From Prevotella intermedia ATCC 25611 = DSM 20706 (GTDB lineage: Bacteria > Bacteroidota > Bacteroidia > Bacteroidales > Bacteroidaceae), in the NCBI RefSeq assembly GCF_001953955.1, contig NZ_CP019301.1:62001-126000 (forward strand): a DNA stretch of 64,000 nucleotides. Reading direction: 5' to 3'. Below, piece after piece: positions 7,935 through 16,241 of this stretch. How positions within the stretch are numbered: position 1 is the stretch's first letter; each line of letters starts with the position of its first letter. Below the pieces are notes generated by a model, which saw only the letters and a list, made by a program, of their open reading frames with translations, did no database searches and was not told the origin of the DNA. Both the position numbers and the translations under genes were made by a program.

Positions 7935-9689
7935 TTATAGTTTCCATGCCACCGACTTTTGGTATTCGTTCCACATCTTATAATATAATGTGGCTTGCTC
8001 CATGAGCTGTTGGTGCGTGCCCTGTTCGGCTATTCTGCCCTTGTCCACCACGACAATGTTGTCGGCATCTTGCACGGTGGTCAGTCGGTGGGCTATCATG
8101 AGCACGGTTTTTCCGCAAGTCAGGTGGGCAAATGCCTGCCTGATAAGGTGCTCGTTTTCGGGGTCGGCAAAGGCAGTAGCCTCGTCGAGCACCACGATGG
8201 GCGCATCTTTCAGAATGGCACGGGCAAGCACTATGCGCTGTTGTTCGCCGCCAGAGAGGTATGTTCCCTCCGCTCCTATCACGGTGTTCAGTCCCTGTGG
8301 CAGCCGCTTGATGATTTCCCGACTCTGCGAGAGGTCTACGGCACGGTTCACCTGCTCGATGGTTGCATCGGGATTGCCGTAGCGTATGTTCTCCAAAATG
8401 GAGGTCTTGAACAGTCGGGTATTCTGAAACACGAACGACACGTTGCGCATCAGCATTGCCTTATCCATGTGCCGAACGTCCACACCGCCTATTCTCAAAC
8501 TGCCTTCGCGCACGTCCCAGAAGCGTGGAATGAGCCTTGCGATGGTTGTCTTGCCGCTTCCAGACGCTCCAACCAACGCAACGGTCTTGCCTTGCGGTAT
8601 GTCGAGGTCGATGTGGCTTACGGCATCGCGCTCCGCCGCTTCGTATCGGAACGACACATTGCGCAGACTGACGTTGAAGACTGTCGCTTTCTCGGGCTTG
8701 GAACTCTCTGGAAGCGGTGGCGTGGCGGTGAGTTTCTCCAATCGGTCTACTGCTTCGTTTGCCAGAAAGAGGTTCTGACTGAGGTGCATGGCTTTCATTA
8801 CGTTGGCTGCAATGATGGGTGCGATGAGCACATACAGCACCATATCGGAAACGATGATGGCAGTTTCGCCGCCGTGCCCTATCAGTATGATGCCCGTAGG
8901 CACAAGCAGAAAGGCGAAAGCATTGATGGCTATGGTGTAGGCAGACATGGGCGTGCGCCACAGAAGGGTGTACCTGATGACGAGGTCGCGGTAGTTGATG
9001 ATGCTGTCGTGAAAGCGTTTGAACGAGAACACCGTCTGTTGGAAGACCTTCACGACGGGTATTCCGCGCACGTATTCCACGGCTTCGGCACTCATTTTCT
9101 CCTGTGCGTCGAGGTACATACGCTGGAAATCGTTGTTCTTAGGGTTCATCATGTAGCCCATGATGCCGAAGGCGCACACTATCGGTACCATTGCGGCAAT
9201 GCCCAACTGCCAGTCTACGGCAAGCAGAAGCACTATAATGCCTATCGGAGCCACCACGCTGCCTGCCACATCGGGCAGTATGTGTGCCACGAAAGTGTGG
9301 GTCTGGCTCGAATCTTCGTCTATTATCTTGCGCATGCGCCCCGTGTTCTGCGTGTCGAAAAAGCCCAACGGAACCCGCATCAGCCGTTCCATGGCAGTGC
9401 GCCGCATATTGGTTTCGATGCGGAAAGCGGAAAGATGCGAGAGCATGAGGGCGGCGAAATAGAGCAAAACATTCGCCACCGACACCACGAACGCCGCAAT
9501 GGCATAGTCCCATACGGGCGTATCGGCAAGGTTTCCGTCGGCAGTGAGCAGCGTGCGCACCACCAACCACAGGAAAATAAAGGGTACGAGCGACAGCAGT
9601 CCGTTCACTGCCGACAGCACAACCGAGCAGGGCAGCAACGGCTTGCGCCCTCCCATGTAACGTCCTAAGCGTTTCAGTATTCTTATCAT
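7935..9689 (-). CDS. ABC exporter, fused permease/ATPase, first half of a pair
   Basis: A 584-residue half-transporter. The membrane domain spans about residues 15-310; the ATPase domain has Walker A GASGSGKT (374-381), a Q-loop at 422, signature LSGGEQQR (478-485), Walker B VVLDEATAF (499-507) and MIAHRLT. The signature and Walker motifs are canonical, so it should hydrolyse ATP. It sits between tetR (32 nt upstream) and the second half-transporter (24 nt downstream) in one leftward operon. The position after Walker B reads FADPEN in place of the usual SLDxEN, a small deviation in the D-loop that some heterodimeric exporters show. Substrate unknown; drug, peptide or siderophore export/import are all possible. 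Confidence 0.92.
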   Translation of the reverse strand: MIRILKRLGRYMGGRKPLLPCSVVLSAVNGLLSLVPFIFLWLVVRTLLTADGNLADTPVWDYAIAAFVVSVANVLLYFAALMLSHLSAFRIETNMRRTAMERLMRVPLGFFDTQNTGRMRKIIDEDSSQTHTFVAHILPDVAGSVVAPIGIIVLLLAVDWQLGIAAMVPIVCAFGIMGYMMNPKNNDFQRMYLDAQEKMSAEAVEYVRGIPVVKVFQQTVFSFKRFHDSIINYRDLVIRYTLLWRTPMSAYTIAINAFAFLLVPTGIILIGHGGETAIIVSDMVLYVLIAPIIAANVMKAMHLSQNLFLANEAVDRLEKLTATPPLPESSKPEKATVFNVSLRNVSFRYEAAERDAVSHIDLDIPQGKTVALVGASGSGKTTIARLIPRFWDVREGSLRIGGVDVRHMDKAMLMRNVSFVFQNTRLFKTSILENIRYGNPDATIEQVNRAVDLSQSREIIKRLPQGLNTVIGAEGTYLSGGEQQRIVLARAILKDAPIVVLDEATAFADPENEHLIRQAFAHLTCGKTVLMIAHRLTTVQDADNIVVVDKGRIAEQGTHQQLMEQATLYYKMWNEYQKSVAWKL

Positions 9690-9721
9690 CTTCTTCTATA
9701 TATGTTAAAAGGTTGTTATTT

Positions 9722-10336
9722 CTACGGTTTCATCAGCTCTCTCCACCCTGCCATACTGTAAGCGGCATACTGCTCGAGCGCACGGTTCACCTCGCTTTCG
9801 TCGTACTCCTCGTGCTCCACAAGCTCGCAGAAGATGTTCACCCACATAGAACTCGCAATGTGCAGGAAGAAGGGCGATATGTCGATGTTGATGTGCGGAT
9901 AGCGCGCTTTCATCAGTCGCAGGTATTCAGTGCCTGCTTTCAGTTGGTGTTCAGCTATTCTCTCCTTGTACCCCGCAAGCGATGTGCCTTCGGCATTGAA
10001 CAGCAACAGGCGCAGCTCGGGGCGGTAAAGCCTCACCATTCGCTTCATTGCGCCGATGTATTCGTTCTGGAAATCGAGTGCGTCGAACACCTCGATGCAG
10101 AGGTGCCGCTCCTCGTTGTGCGACAGAATGTAGCGGTTCAGCTCGTTGAGCAGTGGCCGCAGCACCTCACAGAACAGCTCGTCCTTGCTGCGGAAGTAGT
10201 TGTACACGTTGCCAGCAGCAATGCCTGCACGCCGCGCCACCGTGCGGATAGACGTGCTGCGTGCGCCGTGAGCGATGAATTCCTCGCGCGCCACGGCAAC
10301 GATACGCTGCCGAATGTCGTCTTTCAGTTTCTGCAT
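9722..10336 (-). CDS. TetR/AcrR-family transcriptional regulator
   Basis: A 204-residue one-component regulator. The N-terminal helix-turn-helix (residues about 10-55: VAREEFIAHGARSTSIRTVA … GIAAGNVYNYFRSKDEL) is the classical TetR signature; the rest is helical and would form the ligand-binding and dimer domain. It heads the leftward operon tetR-ABC-ABC, so it most likely represses this operon and is released by a substrate of the exporter. Its leader holds a promoter, a 26-bp palindrome directly upstream of the -33 box and an intrinsic terminator between promoter and start codon, suggesting both repression and attenuation. Confidence 0.9.
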   Translation of the reverse strand: MQKLKDDIRQRIVAVAREEFIAHGARSTSIRTVARRAGIAAGNVYNYFRSKDELFCEVLRPLLNELNRYILSHNEERHLCIEVFDALDFQNEYIGAMKRMVRLYRPELRLLLFNAEGTSLAGYKERIAEHQLKAGTEYLRLMKARYPHINIDISPFFLHIASSMWVNIFCELVEHEEYDESEVNRALEQYAAYSMAGWRELMKP

Positions 10337-10473
10337 ACGCCCATGAAAACTTTAAATAATGAACCAAGTTCTGTTTTGTTCATAAAAAAATCGCACCGTT
10401 TCGTAATCGAACGGTGCGATTGATTGAACGAGCCTATTTGCGCTCTTACTATATAAATATTGTGTATTCGCAT
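10324..10473 (-). CDS. Possible leader ORF running through the tetR attenuator
   Basis: A 49-codon frame starting with ATG at 10473, about 25 nt after the predicted transcription start, translates through the terminator hairpin (10390-10420) and ends 13 nt inside tetR. A ribosome on it would open the terminator stem. The peptide shows no domain. I list it only because of its position; it may be chance. Confidence 0.25.
   Translation of the reverse strand: MRIHNIYIVRAQIGSFNQSHRSITKRCDFFMNKTELGSLFKVFMGVCRN
10384..10420 (-). terminator. Intrinsic terminator/attenuator in the tetR leader
   Basis: Perfect 11-bp stem (ATCGCACCGTT at 10390-10400 with its complement at 10410-10420), a 9-nt loop that can pair further, and seven T after it on the minus strand. 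It lies 48 nt before the tetR start and about 80 nt after the promoter. Confidence 0.85.
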
Positions 10474-10501
10474 AGCTGCAATGTTTATTTTGCAAAAGTA
10501 G

Positions 10502-10531
10502 CAAAGATATAAAAACGCCGCAATACCCAAA
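10502..10531 (-). promoter_or_regulatory. Promoter of the tetR-ABC operon
   Basis: On the minus strand, TTTG (10528-10531) and TATCTTTG (10502-10509) are separated by 18 nt. No other good match lies between it and tetR. Confidence 0.75.
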
Positions 10532-10532
10532 A

Positions 10533-10558
10533 ATAAGTATTTTGCAATAAATACTTAT
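10533..10558. promoter_or_regulatory. Palindrome, candidate TetR operator
   Basis: Perfect inverted repeat: ATAAGTATTT (10533-10542), 6-nt centre TGCAAT, AAATACTTAT (10549-10558). It abuts the -33 box of the tetR promoter. The size is in the range of TetR-family operators, but binding is inferred only. Confidence 0.5.
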
Positions 10559-10648
10559 GTGTGTTGAATATCTAAATTTATTTTATAAGTCAAACAACAT
10601 ATTGTGGAATAGAATATGAAGAGTTTCAGTTATACAAAATCAATCCCC

Positions 10649-10936
10649 TCACTTGTAATTCTCCTCCAACATTCTCTCCAAGTCCGAAGCCTTGTAGAGT
10701 ATTTTTCCTGCAAACTGCGTGTAGGGAATAATCCTTTTGTCCCGATAGTCCTGCAAGGTACGGGGACTGATATACAGCCGTTCGCACACTTCCTTGCCTG
10801 TGAGGAAAAGTTCGCCTGCAAAGAGTGGCTTGTGCGTCTGCGCCACTTCCACAATCCGTTTGCCTACACCTCTCAATGCCAAGATGACCAGCTGCATCTC
10901 GTCCGTCTCCATGTTCAAGTCTCTTGCTGTTTCCAT
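10649..10936 (-). CDS. Helix-turn-helix (HTH_17) protein of a mobile element
   Basis: A 95-residue protein with a C-terminal MerR/excisionase-like helix-turn-helix (LTGKEVCERLYISPRTLQDY … IPYTQFAGKILYKASDLERML). Such proteins are routine in Bacteroidetes conjugative and mobilizable elements, where they act as excision factors or regulators. The start overlaps the stop of the gene before it by one base (TAATG), so the two are translationally coupled and in one operon. It is very similar in plan to its neighbour, suggesting a duplication. The exact role here is inferred from the family. Confidence 0.85.
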   Translation of the reverse strand: METARDLNMETDEMQLVILALRGVGKRIVEVAQTHKPLFAGELFLTGKEVCERLYISPRTLQDYRDKRIIPYTQFAGKILYKASDLERMLEENYK

Positions 10937-11232
10937 TATATCTGTCTGTTTTTAGGTTTGTTAGACTTCGTAAGAAGCAATGCTTCCACATCCTCACGCT
11001 TGTAATAGCACTTGTGTCCGATTTGCGTAAACGGCAGCACACCCGTATCACGATAATGCTGCAAGGTGCGCTTGCTGATATTCAGCAGCCGGCAAACATC
11101 TCCGTTGTGCAGCCAGTCCGTGTGCTTGCTTTTCTCTCCGAATGCCTTGTGGCAGCATTCTGCAAGGCTCAAGATTTCATCCCGGAGCTTTGTCAAATTG
11201 GTTTCTGTAATGATGTAATAGTTCATAATCAT
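10936..11232 (-). CDS. Helix-turn-helix (HTH_17) protein of a mobile element
   Basis: A 98-residue protein with the same layout as the next gene: variable N-terminus, then LHNGDVCRLLNISKRTLQHY … LPFTQIGHKCYYKREDVEALL, a DNA-binding helix-turn-helix of the excisionase/MerR kind. It is the first gene of the leftward pair and has a good promoter (11278-11308) about 45 nt upstream. It faces away from the virE-primase-mob genes, so 11233-11638 is a divergent control region. Probably an excision factor or regulator of the element. Confidence 0.85.
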   Translation of the reverse strand: MIMNYYIITETNLTKLRDEILSLAECCHKAFGEKSKHTDWLHNGDVCRLLNISKRTLQHYRDTGVLPFTQIGHKCYYKREDVEALLLTKSNKPKNRQI

Positions 11233-11277
11233 ATTTTATTATTGTTTGTTGTTTCAGGTCTTTCCTGTTTCTGCTGG

Positions 11278-11308
11278 CAAAGGTAATGGCGTGCGTGCGT
11301 CTCTCAAA
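11278..11308 (-). promoter_or_regulatory. Promoter of the HTH gene pair
   Basis: TTTG (11305-11308) - 19 nt - TACCTTTG (11278-11285) on the minus strand; a consensus match. A second -7-like box, TAATTTTG, is at 11412-11419. The remaining divergent region 11309-11638 shows no gene. Confidence 0.7.
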
Positions 11309-11638
11309 GTCGAAGGGAACAGCAGGGATTTATCGGGAAGAATAAGAAAAAGAGCAATCCGTTCCATCGGTTCGCATTTGCGTTTTCCTGTCCCACCTTT
11401 TTCTTTCATTGCAAAATTAATATCGGGCATTTCTTATTCCATCCCTTTTCATTCAAGTGGCAGCTTGTGGCGTCGTAATGGAATAGGTTGGCACAGTAAT
11501 CCGATATAAATATGCTCCAGTCAATAGTTTGTAGATAGTTGGAGCAAAAGACTGCATCTGAAAGCAAACAACGACATCCACATTTCCTGCTTACTCTTCG
11601 TTCGTACTATCCGTTTTTTTTTCTTAATGAGACGATAA

Positions 11639-12441
11639 ATGCTCTTCTTGACTACCTATCTCCCTAAGAATTTTAAAGCGGACGAGTGCAACATTATGCA
11701 AGAAGGCTCTGAATGCTTGGAAGTTACGTATTCCCACCCTAACTTCACTCTTGGAAACCAATTCAAGGGAATAATGAAAAAGAAAGCAGATGCAGGCAAT
11801 ATAGACAGCAGGAGAAATCTTCATCGAAAGAGGAGTCCCTCCAAGAACGCAGAGATAGAAAACTATCTCTCCACACACTACGATTTTAGATACAATACAA
11901 TATTGGGTAGAACCGAATATTGCAGTAAGGGTAATAATCGTTTTGTAAAAGTCGGTCGCTATGAAATCAATACGTTTCGCAGGGAACTTGATTGCGATGA
12001 AAGCATAGCGACTTCTGCCGAGAACCTTTATTCCATCATCGAGAGCAGCTTCTCTCCCCGTATCAATCCCGTGCAGGAGTATTTCAAAGAGTTGCCACTG
12101 ATAGATATAGGCGATGGTAGTAGTTACAGTGGTAGTAGTGTTCCTATTTCCTTTTCACCAAAAGCAATTCCCAATTTGGCAAGTTGCGTGGTCGTCCGTA
12201 ATTCTAACAAGTGGTTGCCGTATCTTACCAAGTGGCTTGTGGCGGTGGTCGCCAACGCAATTGACGACCGCGAGTGCCGTAACCATACCTGTCTTGTACT
12301 GACAGGTGAGCAGGGTAAGTTCAAGACAACGTTTCTCGATTTACTTTGTCCACCCAAACTGCACGGTTACAGCTATACGGGCAAGATATATCCACAAGAG
12401 AAGGACACACTCACTTATATCGGTCAGAACCTTATCGTAAA
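11639..12441 (+). pseudogene. VirE-domain protein, 5' part, interrupted by an IS
   Basis: The N-terminal two thirds of a virulence-associated-E-type P-loop ATPase of mobile elements. CLVLTGEQGKFKTTFLDLL is the Walker A-like motif and NRFVKVGRYEINTFRRELD is also family-typical as I recall it. The better start may be the ATG at 11774 (AAGGGA six bases upstream), giving MKKKADAGN. The frame runs into an IS982-type element at 12442; only seven codons later a stop encoded in the IS ends it. The 3' part resumes after the IS in a frame that joins perfectly when one target-site copy is removed (…QNLIV-NIDDQL…). The family is linked with replication modules of mobile elements. Confidence 0.85.
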
Positions 12442-13464
12442 CGTGAGTTCGATATAAGAAAGTTGTTTTAAAAGTTGTAGGAGTGGAATATTTTTTGTAC
12501 CTTTATACTTGTAAACCAAAGAGTTACAAACAAATACCCACTCCTATGACTGATACAAATTTAATAGAAATATTCTGTATATTCGACGATTTTTGCAAGT
12601 ATTTTACTCCAGAGTTGAAAAAACATACGCTTCAGGTACCCGGCAAGCGGCACCGTAACCGTGTTTCCCGTATGTCAGACAGTGAAATCATGACCATTCT
12701 GGTCCTGTTCCACACTCACCGCTTCCGAGACCTCAAGTCCTTCTACTTAGGCTATATCTGCCAGCATATGCGTGGAGACTTCCCACATCGGATTTCCTAC
12801 AACCGCTTCGTCGAGCGACAAGCACAGGTCGCACTGCACCTGTTGCTGTTTCTCCAGACATGTGCACTGGGCAAGTGTTCAGGCATATCCATCATTGATT
12901 CCACACCACTGGCTTCCTGCCACATCAAGCGTGAGCGGCAGCACAGGACCATGAGGGGCTGGGCGGCAAAGGGAAAGTGCACCATGGGCTGGTTCTACGG
13001 CTTCAAGCTACATCTTGTCATCAATGACAAGGGAGAGATTATCCAGTGGAAGCTCACGCCAGGAAACGTAGATGACAGGGAGCCACTGAAGGACAAACGC
13101 TTCACCGAGAGGTTGTTTGGGAAACTCTTCGCAGACAGGGGGTATATCAGTCAGAACCTCTTTGAGATGCTCTTTGTGGACAATATACATTTAGTGACAA
13201 AGATAAAGAAGAACATGAAGAACTCCCTGATGAGCCTGTATGATAAGTTGTTGCTCAGAAAGCGTTCTGTGATAGAGACGGTGAACGATGAACTGAAGAA
13301 TGTATGTCAGATAGAACACACCAGACATCGCTCTTTTGATAACTTTGCAACAAATCTGATAGCAGGACTCATTGCATACAATCTGTTGCCAAAGAAGCCA
13401 GAAATGAACATAGAAATAATTGATAAAAGCAGAATAATTGCATAGAGCTTATATCGAACTCACG
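12442..13464 (+). mobile_element. IS982-family insertion sequence
   Basis: A 1023-bp element with 17-bp perfect terminal inverted repeats (CGTGAGTTCGATATAAG) and one transposase gene. The flanks carry TTATCGTAAA at 12432-12441 and 13465-13474, a target duplication of up to 10 bp (8 or 6 if one or two more bases are counted into the ends). It disrupts the virE-like gene. The undamaged ends and open transposase indicate a recent insertion. Confidence 0.93.
12546..13445 (+). CDS. IS982-family transposase
   Basis: A 299-residue DDE transposase started at the ATG of MTDTNLIEIF; an upstream GTG in frame at 12483 is less likely because it lies close to the IS end. The family is shown by SDSEIMTILVLFHTHRFRDL near the N-terminus, IIDSTPLASCH with the first catalytic Asp, the LFADRGYIS stretch with the second Asp, and the C-terminal RSVIETVNDELKN with the Glu. 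All three catalytic positions look intact, so it may be active. Relatives occur in Porphyromonas and Prevotella (for example IS195, from memory). Confidence 0.92.
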   Translation: MTDTNLIEIFCIFDDFCKYFTPELKKHTLQVPGKRHRNRVSRMSDSEIMTILVLFHTHRFRDLKSFYLGYICQHMRGDFPHRISYNRFVERQAQVALHLLLFLQTCALGKCSGISIIDSTPLASCHIKRERQHRTMRGWAAKGKCTMGWFYGFKLHLVINDKGEIIQWKLTPGNVDDREPLKDKRFTERLFGKLFADRGYISQNLFEMLFVDNIHLVTKIKKNMKNSLMSLYDKLLLRKRSVIETVNDELKNVCQIEHTRHRSFDNFATNLIAGLIAYNLLPKKPEMNIEIIDKSRIIA

Positions 13465-13466
13465 TT

Positions 13467-13844
13467 ATCGTAAATATAGATGACCAACTCAAAGCCCTCA
13501 ATAAGCGGGATGAGAACGAGCTGAAAAACCTCATCACCTGTCCGATGGTCAAGTACCGTATGCCGTATGACAAGTACGTGGAGGAGTATCCCCACTTGGC
13601 AAGCTTCGTGGCATCAGTGAACGGCAATGACCTTCTTACAGACCCGACAGGCAGCAGAAGGTTTCTGCCCTTTGAAGTTCTATCCATAGACGTAGAGAAA
13701 GCCAAGCGTATGGGCGAAGCCTTGAAGAAAGCAGGATACATAAAGGTGAGCAAACGAAGAAACGGTGGTAGCCCCATCTATGTCTACAAGATTAGGAAAA
13801 TCCTACCTTGCCCGCTCCTTCAAACTTGTAGTAACCAAATGTAG
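13467..13844 (+). pseudogene. VirE-domain protein, 3' part after the IS
   Basis: Continuation of the interrupted gene: IVNIDDQLKALNKRDENELK, then a conserved motif-rich stretch (VNGNDLLTDPTGSRRFLPFE), then a short tail KRMGEALKKAGYIKVSKR. As I recall the family, relatives have a few dozen more residues between …VLSID and …KRMGEAL, so an in-frame deletion near 13700 is likely as well. The tail carries the basic winged-helix-like end. It cannot be expressed as part of the full protein while the IS is present. Confidence 0.8.
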
Positions 13845-14025
13845 TAGAATGTGTAGTATTGTCTTATACTACAAAGTAATACTGATTATCAATTACTTAT
13901 CACAAAATAATATGTAGTAAGAAGAAAGATGAAAAAGTTTGGAGGGGAAAAACTTTGGAAACGGTAAAACCATAAAACAGACAAGCATAAATAATTATCA
14001 TTCAACTCATTAAAGTATCAAAACA

Positions 14026-14983
14026 ATGAAAGAAGAAGATTTATCAGCTATCAAGCGATATTCCATCGTGGAATATCTCGAAAAGAAAGGCATCAAGCCT
14101 GCCCGCAAAACACCAACCTATGCTGTGTATCGCTCACCATTGAGGGAAGAAGTGCATCCGAGTTTCAAGGTGGACAGGGAAAAGAACCTTTGGCATAGAC
14201 TATGCCGAAGGCAGGGGTGGAAGTATCATCGACCTTTGTATGCGCTTGGAAGGCTGCACGCTCTCGGAAGCCATCTGCCGTTTGGGGCAGAACGCTTCAG
14301 AGTATATAGTGCCCAGCTCCAGCTCTCCAAAGAGAGAAACATCCATCAGCCCAAAGCAAACAGAAAATACAATGGCAAGCGGTACAAGGAGACTGACAAG
14401 CATATCAGACACCTTGCCGCCGCACCTGCAGGAGTATCTCAAAAAGGAACGCTGTATTGATTTAGAAAAGGCAACACCCTTTCTCAAATGTATCAGCTAC
14501 GAGGTAAGGGGAAGAAGACATGAAACCATCGGCTTTGCCAATTCTTCGGGTGGTTATGAACTTCGGGACAACAAAATATTCAAAGGAACGATTGCCCCCA
14601 AAGACATCACTCCGATATTTGAGGACAGGGCACAACCCGTCTGTCTGTTTGAAGGCTTTATGGACTTTCTCTCTTTTCTTTCAATGAAAGGGGAAGTAAC
14701 CAACCAATGTCTCGTGATGAATTCTGTGAGTAATGTAGCAAGAAGTATTCACTACCTGAACAAAAGAAATATAACCTCTGTTCGTGCTTTTCTTGATAAT
14801 GACGATACAGGGCGAAAAGCAGTACAGGAATTTGTAAACGCAGGTTTTAAGGTAGAAGATATGGCTGTGTATTATAAAGACTTCAAAGACCTCAACGAGT
14901 ATCATGTCAGCCGTGTCCGTGAGCATGAGAAATCTCAAAATACAAGCAACAAAATAAAACAAGTCAAACTTAAAATAAGATAG
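14026..14983 (+). pseudogene. TOPRIM-type primase of the mobile element, frameshifted
   Basis: Codons from 14026 give MKEEDLSAIKRYSIVEYLEK … SPLREEVHPSFKVDREKNLW, the N-terminal CHC2-like region of small primases of Bacteroidetes mobile elements. At 14191-14195 the reading TGG-C-ATA holds one extra C (14194). Removing it restores …NLWIDYAEGRGGSIIDLCMR … in the frame that continues to 14983. The second frame holds the TOPRIM domain: VCLFEGFMDFLSF (Glu), then AFLDNDDTGRKAV (DxD). The zinc-binding cysteines of classical DnaG are absent, as is usual in this group. The gene would supply priming for element replication. The shift may be real decay or a sequencing error. Confidence 0.85.
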
Positions 14984-14987
14984 AGTG

Positions 14988-15449
14988 ATGAAAAAGGAAA
15001 GAAGAAATATGGAAGAAATAGATCGTTTCATAGGAAAAACTTTTGGTATGAGCCAAGCTGAAAATTCAAGTGAACAATCTGTCTCTGAATTCCGGGAAAA
15101 GGGAATGAAAACTATTCAAGAGCAAAAACAACAAGAAACAGAACATGCCATAGAGCATGCCACGCCATCCGAGCCTGTACTGCATACAGAGCATGCAACT
15201 ATTCAACGACGCATCAGTGCCAAGATGAGAAAAGAGACACTTGACGCATACAAGCAAGCGTTCCTTGTTCCAACAAAGCTGAGCGAGAGAAAGGCGGTCT
15301 ATCTGAGCAGGGAAACACAGGAACGTGCGGACTTCATTGTCCGTAGATTGGGAGATAAAGGAGCCAATGTCTCGAGCTTCATCGAAAACCTTGTGCGTAT
15401 CCATTTGGAGGAATACGGTGAGGAAATAGAAAAATGGAGGAAGCTGTAA
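14988..15449 (+). CDS. DUF3408-type mobile-element protein
   Basis: A protein of 153 residues. The N-terminal half is polar and low in complexity; the C-terminal half (RRISAKMRKETLDAYKQAFL … RADFIVRRLGDKGANVSSFI … HLEEYGEEIEKWRKL) has the look of a DUF3408/ribbon-helix-helix region found in Bacteroidetes conjugative and mobilizable elements. Start choice: ATG at 14988, five bases after the primase stop; ATG at 15009, with AGGAAAGAAG upstream, is an alternative. It is followed by a strong terminator, so primase and this gene form one unit. DNA binding or a role in partition/transfer is inferred. Confidence 0.75.
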   Translation: MKKERRNMEEIDRFIGKTFGMSQAENSSEQSVSEFREKGMKTIQEQKQQETEHAIEHATPSEPVLHTEHATIQRRISAKMRKETLDAYKQAFLVPTKLSERKAVYLSRETQERADFIVRRLGDKGANVSSFIENLVRIHLEEYGEEIEKWRKL

Positions 15450-15463
15450 ACAACAGAAAAATG

Positions 15464-15520
15464 GTCGAGGGTTTTTAGAAAAAGGAACGCCCCTTTCACT
15501 CAAAACCCTCGACACTTTTT
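15464..15520 (+). terminator. Intrinsic terminator after the DUF3408 gene
   Basis: A 12-bp perfect stem (GTCGAGGGTTTT at 15464-15475 with its complement at 15502-15513) and five T at 15516-15520. Confidence 0.85.
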
Positions 15521-15809
15521 AGAGAGTAAGGCAACGAACTTTTGCTAAAAACACTGAAAGGTGGGAACGCCATGAACATAGTTATACATGGAATGCACGG
15601 CATTCACTTTTAGGCTACAAAACGCTTTGTGCGTAAACGGAACGTTAGCTGACATTGCAAGACGTCAGTTTGTACCCACAAACTGCTTTTGCTCCCCTCG
15701 TCCATCTATCGGGGAGGTTAGACCGTAATCACTCCGTTCTCATCGGTCAGTATTCAGGAATTAAGAAGCAACGAATCATCTACAATGATTAACTTTCAAA
15801 AAAACTTAT
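15521..15809 (+). other. Candidate oriT region
   Basis: A non-coding stretch of 289 nt directly before mobC and the relaxase, the usual place of an origin of transfer. It holds a perfect 8-bp hairpin (CAGTTTGT-ACCC-ACAAACTG, 15666-15685) and a shorter inverted repeat, CTGAC…GTCAG, just before it. The nick site cannot be recognised by eye. Confidence 0.45.
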
Positions 15810-16241
15810 ATGAGCAGATACAAGGGAAAAGCTGCCCGATGGCAGCAACAGAATAAGGAAGAGCAGCAGATGAACAAGACGGAGTTCATCAAGGTAAGAT
15901 GCACCTTAGAGGAAAAGCAGCGTATCAAATCAAGGACGGAAATCACGGGGCGGAAGTTCTCCGACTACTGCCGTGAGATACTCCTTAACGGAGAAGTTAC
16001 AGCCGTTCCAAAAATGACCGACAATGAGAGGGAAGCCATTGCCATACTCCAGCATACAGGAAGGTTCTACGGGCAGGTTTCCAACCTCATCAAGGTCAAG
16101 GACGAGGATTGGCTACATATCACAAAGAACCTTTCCCTATGTGCAAAGGAAGCATTTAAGCGATTTTACGACCCTCATTTTCGTGTGGACGATGAGGTAT
16201 ATAAGGTCTTAAATCTGACAAGAGATGATAGGAAAATGTAA
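15810..16241 (+). CDS. MobC-like relaxosome accessory protein
   Basis: A 143-residue protein: a basic N-terminus, then a ribbon-helix-helix-like region (MNKTEFIKVRCTLEEKQRI … ITGRKFSDYCREIL), then a helical part with ILQHTGRFYGQVSNLIKV, which resembles plasmid mobilization relaxosome proteins (MobC/MobA-type of Bacteroidetes). It would bind oriT and assist the relaxase. It ends 17 nt inside the relaxase gene, so the two are coupled. A second ATG (MNKTEF) is possible as an internal start. It appears intact, unlike its partner. Confidence 0.8.
   Translation: MSRYKGKAARWQQQNKEEQQMNKTEFIKVRCTLEEKQRIKSRTEITGRKFSDYCREILLNGEVTAVPKMTDNEREAIAILQHTGRFYGQVSNLIKVKDEDWLHITKNLSLCAKEAFKRFYDPHFRVDDEVYKVLNLTRDDRKM

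Noticed and set aside
5912..9668. Long plus-strand frames (502 codons at 5912-7420, 557 codons at 7995-9668)
   Set aside because: They lie opposite two well-conserved ABC transporter genes with intact motifs. Their proteins are rich in His, Val and Gly without domains, as expected for antisense frames.
10425..10640. tRNA or att site at the left edge of the mobile element
   Set aside because: No cloverleaf or CCA-type end and no sequence repeated near 17.3-17.7 kb beyond short AT-rich words.
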